In this document: positions 15,963 through 24,641 of the stretch, in pieces
Layout: the number at the start of each line of letters is the position of its first letter
How positions within the stretch are numbered: the stretch's first letter is position 1
DNA from: an uncultured Desulfovibrio sp.
GTDB lineage: Bacteria; Desulfobacterota; Desulfovibrionia; Desulfovibrionales; Desulfovibrionaceae
Reading direction: 5' to 3'
DNA length: 48,512 nucleotides
Assembly (NCBI GenBank): GCA_913060505.1
Contig: CAJXRQ010000025.1
Location: 1-48,512 of the forward strand
Translations under genes and position numbers: made by a program
Notes under the pieces: generated by a model
Database searches by the model: none
What the model was told of the DNA's origin: nothing
What the model saw: the letters and a program-made list of their open reading frames with translations, nothing else

Positions 15963-18551
15963 ATGAAAATGGGTTTTCGTTTCAAGATATTCCTCGTGCT
16001 GCTTGCTTTCAGCCTTGTGCCGTTGCTTTTCATTCGTATTTTCATGGGGACGTACAGTCGCAACATGCTGCGTGAGGCCACGAAAACGGCCCGGCAGGAC
16101 ATGGTCGACATCATGAGTTACGGGCTGGAGGAGAGCGCTCGCGGGGCCGGTGAGGTCATCCGCAGCCAGTCTCTGGCCTATGCCCAGTCCTCCCGGATTC
16201 TGGCCATGGAGTCGCAGCGGCTCAGGGGAGAATCGCGCCGGGAGAATCCTGCGGCGATCGTTCCTGCTTCATCATTCCGCAAAGGCATGAGTTCTTCCGA
16301 CTCAACTGTCGGCAGCCTTCATACCCGGTATACCCAATCCGGGATGATCCGGCCTGTTTCGGTCGATGAAAATCATTTGTCGTTGAACCTTGCTCCGGGT
16401 ATCCGGCGTGCGGATGTCGAGGACGATATCCGCTGGCTTTCCTCTTTGTTGCCGGCCATGCGGGCCATGTATGATGATTTGGGCGGAGCCATCTGGCTGG
16501 ACGTTCACCTTGTTTCCGGTGTCAGTGTTTCCTATCCGGCTCACGGCCTCCCCAAGCACTACGACCCACGCATAACGGGCTGGTACCAGCGGATGATAGA
16601 ACGAATCGGTCCCACATGGGCCATGCCCGTGGTGGATCCGTCCACACGCCGGAATATGGGCGGAGTCGGCACGGTCATCCGCAGTCCCGAGGGCCGGGTG
16701 CTGGGTGTCGCCGTGATCAATATCCTCCTTACGGACATTCTTCAATTTACTTCGGTGGAATCGGAATGGGGGCAGGATCAAAGGCCGTTTTTGCTGTTGC
16801 GACAGGATCATGCGGATACGGGCGAGCCCGGACTGCTGATTCTCGGCCAGATGGATTATGAACGGGGCCATCGCCATTGGCTTACAGCCCAGCAGCACGA
16901 GTGGCTGTCCTCGGACAACGCTACGCAATTTGCGGAATTTCTGCGCCGGACGCATGACGAGAAGTCCGGTTTCATGCGTATGCCGTACAAGGGCAGGGAT
17001 TCGGTGTGGGCGTTTGCCTCGCAACCGGAATACACCTACGCCATCATTGTGCCTGAACAGGCCGTAACCAGCATACCGGACAGTATTCTGGCCGGAGTGA
17101 AAGTCTTTTTTACGCATTGGCGATGGTACACGGGGGCGAGCATTCTGGCCGTGGTGCTGCTTTCCGGTCTGGGGAGCTGGATCATGAGCCGCTCCAGCAC
17201 AAAACCGCTTATGGCCATTGCCCATGCAGGGCAGCGTCTTGCCGATGGCGATTTTGACGTGCGTGTGGACTATCATACCGGGGACGAACGCGACCATCTG
17301 ATCGGCATCGTCAACGAAATGGGACCGAAGCTCAAGGAACACATGCAGATAAGCCGGGATCTGGAACTTGCCCGCACCGTGCAGGAGCATTTATTGCCTT
17401 CAAGCGCTCCGGATATTCCCGGCTGGGATATTGCCGGGCTTATCCGATATTGCGACCAGACCGGGGGCGATTACTATGACTATCTGACCGTCAACGATCA
17501 GGACGGTCCGGCTTATGCCGTGGTGGTGGGGGACGTGAGCGGACACGGTATTCCCTCTGCTTTGCTCATGTCTTCGGCAAGGGCACTGATCCACGGCCTG
17601 TCCGGAGCCAAGGTCGGGCTTGAGCGGAGAATACGGATGGTCAACAGACATCTGAATGTCGATCTGGATGGTACAGGGCGTTTTCTGACTATGTTTTATC
17701 TGCAACTGTGGCCGGAATCCGGAGACATCCGCTGGGTGCGTGCCGGGCATGATCCGGCAATTCTTTTCGACCCGGCCCATGATTCCATGGTGGAGCTGTC
17801 AGGTGAGGGGCTGGCCCTTGGTGTGCTGCCGGATTATTCGTTTGAGTCCTGTTCCGGCTCCGTGCCACCCGGCGGCATGGTGGTCATGGGAACGGACGGT
17901 GTTTGGGAAGCCCGCAATCCGGATGGTGAAATGTTCGGCAAGAAAAGGTTTCTTGCCATTGTGCGCCAAAATGCCGATAAGAAGGCTGAGGAGATCGGCA
18001 AAGCGGTGCTCAGTGCGGTGGAAACGTTCATGGGCGATGCCGAACAGAAGGACGACATTACGCTGGTGGTGGCGAGGCGGACGGCCAGCCATGCGTCTGC
18101 CGGGGGAGAGCGCGGAATGCGACACATGTCTTTCCGAATGACCAACAAGCAACGGTGCTTCCAGATTTTTCGGCCCAAGGTGGAAGACTTCTGCCGGGCC
18201 AACGGTCTGGAGCCCAAAGTTGTGTTTAAACTCACCCTGTTCCTTGACGAACTCGTAACCAACATTATTTCTTATGGATATTCGGATATGGATGAGCACC
18301 CCATCGACGTGTCCCTGGCCACGGACGGCGAAACCATCGTGGTACGGATCGAAGACGATGCCGAACCATTCAACATATTGGAAGTCCCGGAGCCGGAACT
18401 TGAAACCCCTCTGGATGAGCGCGAAAGGCCCATCGGCGGCATGGGGATCCATTTGGTGCGGAAGATGTCCAATTGCCTGAGCTACCGCCGGGAAGAGGGT
18501 AAGAACGTGATCATCCTTGAAAAAAAATTGAATGAAGGCTGCACATGCTAG
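15963..18551 (+). CDS. sensor-HAMP-PP2C (SpoIIE-type) phosphatase fused to an anti-sigma kinase domain
   Basis: 862 residues. TM1 at 8-27, a large periplasmic Cache-like sensor (about 30-385), TM2 at 388-408, HAMP (409-461), a coiled linker, a SpoIIE/RsbU PP2C domain with GGDYYD (501-506), GDVSGHG and DDITLVV, and a C-terminal RsbW-like GHKL ATPase with LDELVTNIISYGY and GGMGIHLVR. The phosphatase dephosphorylates a STAS antagonist and the kinase domain rephosphorylates it, so both halves of a partner switch are in one receptor. AGGAGG lies five bases before the ATG at 15963. The next gene is a STAS protein, the obvious partner. Confidence 0.93.
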   Translation: MKMGFRFKIFLVLLAFSLVPLLFIRIFMGTYSRNMLREATKTARQDMVDIMSYGLEESARGAGEVIRSQSLAYAQSSRILAMESQRLRGESRRENPAAIVPASSFRKGMSSSDSTVGSLHTRYTQSGMIRPVSVDENHLSLNLAPGIRRADVEDDIRWLSSLLPAMRAMYDDLGGAIWLDVHLVSGVSVSYPAHGLPKHYDPRITGWYQRMIERIGPTWAMPVVDPSTRRNMGGVGTVIRSPEGRVLGVAVINILLTDILQFTSVESEWGQDQRPFLLLRQDHADTGEPGLLILGQMDYERGHRHWLTAQQHEWLSSDNATQFAEFLRRTHDEKSGFMRMPYKGRDSVWAFASQPEYTYAIIVPEQAVTSIPDSILAGVKVFFTHWRWYTGASILAVVLLSGLGSWIMSRSSTKPLMAIAHAGQRLADGDFDVRVDYHTGDERDHLIGIVNEMGPKLKEHMQISRDLELARTVQEHLLPSSAPDIPGWDIAGLIRYCDQTGGDYYDYLTVNDQDGPAYAVVVGDVSGHGIPSALLMSSARALIHGLSGAKVGLERRIRMVNRHLNVDLDGTGRFLTMFYLQLWPESGDIRWVRAGHDPAILFDPAHDSMVELSGEGLALGVLPDYSFESCSGSVPPGGMVVMGTDGVWEARNPDGEMFGKKRFLAIVRQNADKKAEEIGKAVLSAVETFMGDAEQKDDITLVVARRTASHASAGGERGMRHMSFRMTNKQRCFQIFRPKVEDFCRANGLEPKVVFKLTLFLDELVTNIISYGYSDMDEHPIDVSLATDGETIVVRIEDDAEPFNILEVPEPELETPLDERERPIGGMGIHLVRKMSNCLSYRREEGKNVIILEKKLNEGCTC

Positions 18552-18565
18552 AAAGGGAGGCAAAT

Positions 18566-18898
18566 GTGAGCATAGAACAAGTAAATGAAGCAGGAATAAC
18601 CATTTTGCAGGTTGATGGCAGCCTGGACGGTGACGGTACTCAGGTGCTGGAGGAAAAAGTCCTTTCACTCCTGGATAGTGACACGTCCTGTTTGTTGTTT
18701 GATTTCTCCAACCTTGACTATATCAACAGTTCCGGGCTTCGGGTTCTGGTGCTGGCCTATCAGCGGCTCAAGAAATCTTCGGGCAAGGTCGGTATCTGCG
18801 GAGTCAAGGATTACATTCAGGAAGTGTTCGAAGTCTCGGGATACGACAAGATCTTTTCCATGTATCCGTCACGTAGCGAGGCTCTGGGGGGCTTGTAG
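18566..18898 (+). CDS. STAS-domain anti-sigma factor antagonist
   Basis: 110 residues, a single STAS domain. DYINSSGLRVLVLAYQRL carries the conserved phosphorylatable serine. It should switch partners with the GHKL kinase domain of the upstream protein depending on phosphorylation. I chose GTG at 18566 because AGGGAGG lies five bases upstream and the domain begins at once. An in-frame ATG at 18545, overlapping the upstream stop, would add seven residues and has no ribosome site. It ends 12 bases from the convergent second phosphatase gene. No sigma factor is nearby, so the final target is unknown. Confidence 0.9.
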   Translation: MSIEQVNEAGITILQVDGSLDGDGTQVLEEKVLSLLDSDTSCLLFDFSNLDYINSSGLRVLVLAYQRLKKSSGKVGICGVKDYIQEVFEVSGYDKIFSMYPSRSEALGGL

Positions 18899-18910
18899 TC
18901 CCTTTGGTTT

Positions 18911-20455
18911 TCAGGCTTCGGCCTTGATGACCAGCAGGGTGATGTCGTCATCCTGCGGCGTGTTCTTTGTGAATCGGTCCAGTGTGTCCATGATTGCCTT
19001 CAGTATGACCTGGGCATCTCCCTTTGCATTGGTCCGAACCGCTTTTTGGAAGCGCTCCTGTCCGAATCGACTGCCGTCCGGGCCGGGAGCCTCCCATATG
19101 CCGTCAGTCCCGGCGATCAGGATTTGTCCGGTACGCAGCCATTCCAGATTCATTTCCCCGTATGTCCATTCCCTGTCCACACCGACCGGGATATCCTTGC
19201 CGGTAAGCTGTGTGAATGTGTCGTGCTCGCTGTCATAAATCTGGGCCGGAGGATGCCCTGCGTTGATCCAGCGCATGGATTGATGCGCCTGTTCCACTTC
19301 CAGCATGAACAGGGTCAGGAAACGGCCTGAGTCCCGAATGTCCCGGCTCAGGCTGCGGTTGACCGCGTTGACGGCGTTTGCCGGGCCGTGCAGTGTGCCG
19401 CCGCTTTGCCGGAGCATGGCTCTGGCCGAGGCCATGAGCAGGGCCGCGCCGATTCCATGTCCCACCACGTCTCCCACCATGAAGACGGTACGACCACAGC
19501 CGTCTTCGCATTCAACCCAGTCGTAGAAGTCTCCGCCGGTTTCGTCACTGGAGCGGCTGGTTGCGGCGCAACTCAGGCCCTGGATTTGTGGCGGGTGGGG
19601 GGGCAGGAAGTTGCGCTGCACCTCCCGCGCAATACGCAGGCCCTGCTGCATGCGAACTCCGTCGCGCAGGGTTTTTATCATGCGGTTGGTATGCCCGGCG
19701 ATGTAGCCGAATTCGTCGTTGGTGGCCACCGGAACCAGTTCGTTCAATTCTCCTCGGCTGACCCTTTCCAGCACGCGGATTTCATTTTTGAACAGCATTT
19801 TCAGGTTGCGCGCCCATGAAAGAATCAAATTGACTACCAGTCCCGTCAGCACTGCCATGACAAAAGCGATTTTCAGCAGGATGTTTTGTCCGAGCATGGC
19901 AATGGTGGCGGGGGAGAGTTCCCGGATTTGCAGCCCGTGAATATAGCGAGCCAACAGCAGGAGCAACAGTCCTGTCATGAGTATCAGTAACAACGAGGCA
20001 ATGAGGGCGAATTTTCGGGGCATGGGAGAGAGTTTGCGCGGAGGACGCGTTGCGCCACCTTGTCTGATTGTTTTGGTGATGATGGCGCGTTCTCTGGCGA
20101 GTGTCATGTCCAGCCCTGCGAACAGCCCCATGATGACGAGGCCGAGGACCAGTTTCATGCCGCTTCGTATCAACGGAAAGCCGTAGGTAAAATACAGTTG
20201 CGTGGCCATGCCCATTCCTGCCAGCAGCAACAGACCGAAATCGAGTTGGAATTGCCTGCCGGGTTGCAGCAGGAGCGGCGCTTCGTCTACCAAACGTTTT
20301 TGCGCAAATATGCGTATGCCGCAGGCCACCATCAGCGGCCAGAACATCGTTCCTGCCAGTTCCCGGACAGGGAGGGCGTCCATGAGCGGACAGACCTGTC
20401 CGCTGTAAATCAGGCTGACGGCAAAGGCGAGGATGTAATAGGCGAAGATGCGCAT
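18911..20455 (-). CDS. membrane PP2C (SpoIIE-type) serine phosphatase
   Basis: 514 residues. Six predicted membrane segments (about 3-19, 36-51, 72-90, 97-115, 148-170, 191-213) lead to a HAMP-like linker (214-267) and a PP2C domain with GGDFYDW (308-314), GDVVGHGIGAALL and DDDITLLV. It is a second RsbU-type phosphatase for STAS proteins, without the kinase domain of its neighbour. The convergent STAS gene is the likely shared substrate (inference). The ATG at 20455 with AAGGAA seven bases upstream is preferred over a 30-residue longer frame that has no ribosome site. Confidence 0.9.
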   Translation of the reverse strand: MRIFAYYILAFAVSLIYSGQVCPLMDALPVRELAGTMFWPLMVACGIRIFAQKRLVDEAPLLLQPGRQFQLDFGLLLLAGMGMATQLYFTYGFPLIRSGMKLVLGLVIMGLFAGLDMTLARERAIITKTIRQGGATRPPRKLSPMPRKFALIASLLLILMTGLLLLLLARYIHGLQIRELSPATIAMLGQNILLKIAFVMAVLTGLVVNLILSWARNLKMLFKNEIRVLERVSRGELNELVPVATNDEFGYIAGHTNRMIKTLRDGVRMQQGLRIAREVQRNFLPPHPPQIQGLSCAATSRSSDETGGDFYDWVECEDGCGRTVFMVGDVVGHGIGAALLMASARAMLRQSGGTLHGPANAVNAVNRSLSRDIRDSGRFLTLFMLEVEQAHQSMRWINAGHPPAQIYDSEHDTFTQLTGKDIPVGVDREWTYGEMNLEWLRTGQILIAGTDGIWEAPGPDGSRFGQERFQKAVRTNAKGDAQVILKAIMDTLDRFTKNTPQDDDITLLVIKAEA

Positions 20456-20567
20456 GCGTTTTCCTTTTCTGTTGGCAAAAACATTTCCTTCTTTTGCTTT
20501 ACGCCATGTTCTGCGATAAAAGGCAAGCAGGATGAATGGTTGCACATCAATTTACGGACGGTTTGCC

Positions 20568-21173
20568 ATGAAACGATTTGCTCTCGGCATTATCTTTATG
20601 TTTTTGCTTGCTACCGGCGCATGGGCGTCCGGCCCTGCTCCCATATCCGTGGCCGGAATCCGTTTGGGTGACGATTTTTCACGGTATCAGGACATGTGCC
20701 GCATGGCGCATGCCGGAGCCATGTCCGACGCCATTTTTCTGAACGAGGCCCTGATCCGTACCGGAGCCATTCACGGCGTTCGCGGCGGGAGCATCATTTA
20801 CGGCAATTGCGCCAATCCCGGAAAAATTGTGCGCGTCAAGATCAAGTTCGCGGACATGAGCAAGCGTCTCTTCAAGGATTTACTGGCGTTGTACACCAAA
20901 CGGTTCGGCGATCCTTCCGCATACAAGGGAGACTCCTTCCGCAACGTCATTGCCTGGGAATGGGATATTTCCGGGGATGAAGGACGCCATGTCAAAGTGG
21001 TGCTCATGTACAGCACGGATCCGTCCATTCGTCCCGGCGTATCCATCAAGATGACGGACCAATCTCTGCTGGACCTTGAATTTACCTGTTACAAGAAGAC
21101 ATTTCGCCGTCAGTACCGCGCCATGGAACACGCCGGGAAAGTCGACGATCTCGATTTTTTTGTGCCCCGATAA
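20568..21173 (+). CDS. exported protein of unknown function
   Basis: 201 residues. MKRFALGIIFMFLLATGAWA is a classic Sec signal peptide with A-W-A before the likely cleavage site, so the mature protein is periplasmic. The mature part (SVAGIRLGDDFSRYQDMC..., IRVKIKFADMSKRLFKDLLALY, FGDPSAYKGD, VVLMYSTD) alternates strands and helices and begins with the 'GI-x-LG-D' pattern seen in small periplasmic proteins of unknown function. It has two cysteines near 44 and 84 in the mature part and another near the C-terminus. I do not recognise a named family. One base separates its stop from the next start, so it heads a three-gene unit. Confidence 0.7.
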   Translation: MKRFALGIIFMFLLATGAWASGPAPISVAGIRLGDDFSRYQDMCRMAHAGAMSDAIFLNEALIRTGAIHGVRGGSIIYGNCANPGKIVRVKIKFADMSKRLFKDLLALYTKRFGDPSAYKGDSFRNVIAWEWDISGDEGRHVKVVLMYSTDPSIRPGVSIKMTDQSLLDLEFTCYKKTFRRQYRAMEHAGKVDDLDFFVPR

Positions 21174-21174
21174 C

Positions 21175-22059
21175 ATGATGTTCAAAAAGGTGGCCTGGAA
21201 CGGCATTGGGCTGTCCGTGCCCGAGGCATGGGAGCCGGCCTCTTTGGAACATCAATTCATCCGTCTGGGCGAGAGCGGTGTTGTCCGTGCCGATCTCCAA
21301 TGGCGGCGCATCCGGGGACCGTTTGCCGCAGAGCGGCATGTTCGCAAGCTTGCAAAGCGGTTTCGTTCCAAAGGACTTTGTATCATTGATCCTCCTGACG
21401 AGTGGGCGTCTGCGGTCGAATCGCTTCACACGAGCGGCCTTGTCGCGGTTTTCGTGCATTGGCAGGGAGGCTGCGGAGCCGTGGTCCACAATCCGGCCAC
21501 GGGACTGGCTGCCACACTTCAGTTCTACGACCATGAAGATTCGGCGAACCCACAGGCGATGACCGTATTGGAGTCTTTTCGCGATCACTGGGCTGGCGCA
21601 ACGTTGCCATGGCGCATGTTTGGTTTGCGCGCGCGTATTCCTGCCAATTTTTTATTGCAGAAATTTTCTTTTGTGCCGGGGCGAGGATTGCTCATGTTTC
21701 GTCGTCTCAAACGAGAACCTTCAATCGACGCCTCTGCACGGGATTTCGGCCGAGGTCCAGGCATGACGCTTGAGCTGGAGCGGCTTGTTCCTGCGGACGT
21801 CGTATTGCAAAAAAAAGCTGTTTCCGCATGGGCGCCGGACTATTGCGCCGCACGTATCCGGGGCGCGATCCGGGAGCAGGATGATTCCATTGCATGGCGG
21901 GAACGGGAGACTCGATTTTTACGCAAGCCCACCCTGCATTGCGGGCAGGTTTGGCTGGATGCCGAGCACAACGCCCTGTTGGGCGTATACGCACAGGGGA
22001 ATACCGATTTGAGTTCGAAACAATTTACCGAGGTCTGTTCGCATTATGGGGCTGTTTAA
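21175..22059 (+). CDS. unrecognised two-domain protein upstream of PqqD-like gene
   Basis: 294 residues, no signal peptide or membrane helix. Two segments look alike: WNGIGLSVPEAWEPASLEHQ followed by a charged strand, and LRARIPANFLLQKFSFVPGR followed by LLMFRR...LELERLVPADVVL. Both follow an 'amphipathic strand, I/V-P-x-x-W/F, strand' pattern seen in PsbP/Mog1-like folds, so I infer tandem copies of one domain. The start has no ribosome site; ATGs at 21175 and 21178 just after the upstream stop point to translational coupling. Its last 14 bases overlap the PqqD-like gene. Function unknown. Confidence 0.65.
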   Translation: MMFKKVAWNGIGLSVPEAWEPASLEHQFIRLGESGVVRADLQWRRIRGPFAAERHVRKLAKRFRSKGLCIIDPPDEWASAVESLHTSGLVAVFVHWQGGCGAVVHNPATGLAATLQFYDHEDSANPQAMTVLESFRDHWAGATLPWRMFGLRARIPANFLLQKFSFVPGRGLLMFRRLKREPSIDASARDFGRGPGMTLELERLVPADVVLQKKAVSAWAPDYCAARIRGAIREQDDSIAWRERETRFLRKPTLHCGQVWLDAEHNALLGVYAQGNTDLSSKQFTEVCSHYGAV

Positions 22060-22426
22060 GCGCAAGCCGAAACCGGTAATGGGGCGGGAGCAGGCCCTGG
22101 ACATGGTCCTTGTGCGCAACTCCGCCATTAAGGCCGAAACCGGCGCGGACGGATTGATGCGTATTCGTTACGAAGTTGCCTCGCGGCCATGGTTCGGCAG
22201 GTTGGCCGAGCGTGTTGGTATGTGGGACGGCACGCCCGTCAAGCGGACTTTGGAATTGGACGAACTCGGTTCATTCGTATGGGGTTTGATTGACGACAAG
22301 CGCACGGTGCGCGACTTGGCCGTTCTTTTTGTGGAGCGTTACAAGGTGCAGCCGCGGGAAGCAGAGGTGGCGGTGACGGAGTTTATTCGGCAGTTGGGGC
22401 GGCGTGGTTTGATCGCCCTGCGTTAG
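22046..22426 (+). CDS. PqqD-like (RiPP recognition element fold) protein
   Basis: 126 residues. The C-terminal ~75 residues (LDELGSFVWGLIDDKRTVRD, then LFVERYKVQPREAEVAVTEFIRQLGRRGLI) match the PqqD winged-helix pattern. PqqD domains bind leader peptides of ribosomally made, modified peptides and hand them to radical-SAM or other enzymes. Here no precursor peptide, SPASM radical SAM or protease is adjacent, so it may be a repurposed PqqD fold. The N-terminal ~50 residues are basic. It overlaps the preceding gene by 14 bases and is surely cotranscribed with it. Confidence 0.75.
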   Translation: MGLFKRKPKPVMGREQALDMVLVRNSAIKAETGADGLMRIRYEVASRPWFGRLAERVGMWDGTPVKRTLELDELGSFVWGLIDDKRTVRDLAVLFVERYKVQPREAEVAVTEFIRQLGRRGLIALR

Positions 22427-22429
22427 GCT

Positions 22430-22720
22430 GGTGAAAAAAGGGCATCTGCTGCGTTGCTGCAAAAAGCTCAACTCCTCGCGTACAGGGTGTACGCGTCGGC
22501 CCTGAGCTTTTTTTGCGCCTGGCATCTCCCACTTTTTTGCCCAGCCTCGTTCCCATGGTGAAAAAAGGGCATCTGCTGCGTTGCTGCAAAAAACTCAACT
22601 CCTCGCGTACAGGGTGTACGCATCGGCCTGAGCTTTTTTTGCGCCTGGCATCTCCCATTTTTTTGCTCAGCTTCGTTCTCATGGTGAAAAAAGGGCATCC
22701 GCTGCATTCCTGCAAAAAGA
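22430..22720. repeat. tandem 126/127-bp intergenic repeat, about 2.3 copies
   Basis: The unit starting GTGAAAAAAGGGCATCTGCT recurs at 22431, 22558 and 22684; the third copy diverges after about 40 bases. Each full unit contains an inner inverted repeat GCGTAC / GTACGC and an outer AAGCTCA / TGAGCTT, so the transcript can fold into nested hairpins. Copies differ by scattered substitutions. It lies between the convergent PqqD-like and fabD genes and codes for no credible protein. Confidence 0.85.
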
Positions 22721-22746
22721 TCAAGAGCAGGGCGCTGTCCTGCACC

Positions 22747-22918
22747 CGCAAAGGACACGTCCTTTGACCCTTTTCTGTTCCACATCCTGCGGATGTGAAA
22801 CGGGTAGATTTTTACAAAGCACAAAAAACTGTGCCCACCTGCGAAGCAGATGGGCACAGCGCCAAAAAGTTTTGTGGGAGGGGTTTGGGGAGGGCCCTTT
22901 TTTAAAAGGGCCCTCCCC
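22747..22918. repeat. cluster of four palindromes before the fabD 3' end
   Basis: AAAGGAC-AC-GTCCTTT (22750-22765), CACATCC-TGC-GGATGTG (22781-22797), a large stem CTGTGCCCA...TGGGCACAG around 22828-22860, and a 15-base perfect stem GGGGAGGGCCCTTTT / AAAAGGGCCCTCCCC (22887-22918) with a TT loop. The last probably ends fabD transcription on the minus strand. Confidence 0.75.
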
Positions 22919-22935
22919 AAGTTTTTCCTGAATTT

Positions 22936-23853
22936 CTATAAGTCGGCCAATGAACCGATGGCCGCACCGGTCCAGTCTTCTTCCTTGCCCTTGAAATTGG
23001 GCTTGAGCATCTTCTGTAATACCCCTTTGGGACCGATTTCCGTGTAGGTGCGGATGCCGCTGTTCCACATGGAAGCGAGCGTCTGAACCCAGAGAACAGA
23101 CGATGTCATCTGCTTTTGCATAAGCTCGGCAATGGCGTTGGGATCCTGCTCGGGGATGCCCGTGGCATTGAAATAGACCGGGAATGACGGAGCGTTCCAT
23201 TCCAGTTGCTTGAGAAGCTTGGCGAACTCCTCGGCGGCCTCGCTGATCAGCGGGGAATGGAATGCGCCGGAAACAGGCAGCTTGATGCACCGGCCCTTGC
23301 TTTCCTTGGCAAGCCCTGCGGCTGCATCCAGCGCGGCTTCCTCGCCGGAGATTACGAACTGGCCCGGGGTGTTGTAGTTGGCAATGCGCAGTTCCATGCC
23401 CGTGCCCTGGGCGGCTTTGTCCACAATCTCGGCCACCGCATCCTGCTCCAGCTTGAGTACCGCGGCCATGCCGTGTCCTTCGCGCCCGGCATCGGCCATG
23501 AGTTTTCCGCGAATGGCTACGGCGCGTATCGCATCACGTACGGAAAGCACGCCGGCGGCGGCCAATGCCGCAAATTCCCCGAGACTGTGTCCGGCTGCGG
23601 CCAGCGGCTCAAGCGAGCTGGCACATGCCTGCCACAAGGTGAGGTTCACGACGGTCAACGCCGGTTGCAGGGCCCGGGTGTTGGCCATGTCCGAATCTTC
23701 ACCGTCCCAATAAATTTCACGGAGCGGCATGCCGGATTCCTGTTCGGCGTATTTCCACAGATCCAGCGCCTCGGAGGAGGCTTCGGCCACATCGCGGCCC
23801 ATGCCCTTTTCCTGTGAGCCTTGGCCTGGGAAGAGCAGTGCGGTTTTGGTCAT
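22936..23853 (-). CDS. fabD: malonyl-CoA:ACP transacylase FabD
   Basis: 305 residues, full length. LFPGQGSQEKGMG is the N-terminal substrate loop, AAGHSLGEFAAL holds the nucleophilic serine, and VSGAFHSPL the catalytic histidine. It loads malonyl groups onto acyl carrier protein for fatty acid synthesis in the cytoplasm. GAGGAG lies upstream of the ATG. It stands apart from other fab genes. A TPR membrane protein gene lies 123 bases upstream on the same strand. The 3' end abuts the palindrome cluster. Confidence 0.96.
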   Translation of the reverse strand: MTKTALLFPGQGSQEKGMGRDVAEASSEALDLWKYAEQESGMPLREIYWDGEDSDMANTRALQPALTVVNLTLWQACASSLEPLAAAGHSLGEFAALAAAGVLSVRDAIRAVAIRGKLMADAGREGHGMAAVLKLEQDAVAEIVDKAAQGTGMELRIANYNTPGQFVISGEEAALDAAAGLAKESKGRCIKLPVSGAFHSPLISEAAEEFAKLLKQLEWNAPSFPVYFNATGIPEQDPNAIAELMQKQMTSSVLWVQTLASMWNSGIRTYTEIGPKGVLQKMLKPNFKGKEEDWTGAAIGSLADL

Positions 23854-23976
23854 ATCGATTTTCTCCTCGGTGGGATTTTCATACTGATCCTGAATAGCAG
23901 GAATTTATTCATAAAAAGGCACTGTGTAAAGGGGAGAGCGGATAAACGTGTGTTTGATCACGATTCCGTGCCCGGA

Positions 23977-24588
23977 TTACATGCTGCGCACTTCCTGTAT
24001 GAAGTTCCGCAGGGGCTGGCCTCCGGGTGTGGTCGCGTCCGGGTTCTGCTTCAGTATGGTTTCCCATACGTTCAGTGCGTCCTCTTTGCGATGGAGGTCG
24101 TGCAGCAACACGATGCCCTTGTTGAAGCGCGCCGTGATGTGCTCCGGATTGATCTGGAGCGCCCGGTCAAATGCCTGAACCGCCTTTTCATATTGCCCGG
24201 TGCGGCGATACATGACGCCCAGATCCGACCAGATGTCTTCGACTTCCGGTGCCAGCGCCAGGGATTTTTCGTAAGCGGGCACGGCCTTGGCTGGCATGTC
24301 GTGGTCGAAATAGTAATGGCCCAGTTTGGCCCAGGCTACGGAATCATTTGGCCGGGAAACCGTTGCCGCCTCCAGCTTGGTCTGCATGGGGTCTTTTCGC
24401 GCTTCAGGCATGACCGGCGGCATGGATGCCTGTTGCGGTTGCTGTTTGTCCGCCAGCATGAGCATGGTGATGGTATTGCCTGCAAACGCGCCGACAAGAA
24501 AGGCAAAAAATATGAGAATGACGCAGGTAGACTTACGCACAAGTCCGTTTTGCTGTTTGTTGGATGTGCCGTTGTTTTTTTCTGTCAT
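23977..24588 (-). CDS. TPR protein with N-terminal membrane anchor
   Basis: 203 residues. One transmembrane helix (about 20-47) follows a polar N-terminus. After a Pro/Gln linker come about three tetratricopeptide repeats: SVAWAKLGHYYFDHDMPAKA, IWSDLGVMYRRTGQYEKAVQ and ITARFNKGIVLLHDLHRKED. The repeats probably face the periplasm and act as an assembly scaffold, as in NfrB- or CcmH-like TPR proteins, but the partner is unknown. GGAGAT lies upstream of the ATG at 24588. It is divergent from dapF. Confidence 0.8.
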   Translation of the reverse strand: MTEKNNGTSNKQQNGLVRKSTCVILIFFAFLVGAFAGNTITMLMLADKQQPQQASMPPVMPEARKDPMQTKLEAATVSRPNDSVAWAKLGHYYFDHDMPAKAVPAYEKSLALAPEVEDIWSDLGVMYRRTGQYEKAVQAFDRALQINPEHITARFNKGIVLLHDLHRKEDALNVWETILKQNPDATTPGGQPLRNFIQEVRSM

Positions 24589-24641
24589 TGATATCTCCGA
24601 ATAAAACTATACTTCAAAGGCGGAAAATTTGTTTGGCATGG

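Noticed and set aside
22430..22720. Possible CRISPR array
   Set aside because: Units are 126-127 bp and nearly identical throughout, without short repeats alternating with unique spacers.
22271..22920. Antisense open frames over the tandem repeat, reading as repetitive Cys-rich proteins
   Set aside because: Repetition comes only from the 127-bp DNA repeat; no ribosome site and no protein features.
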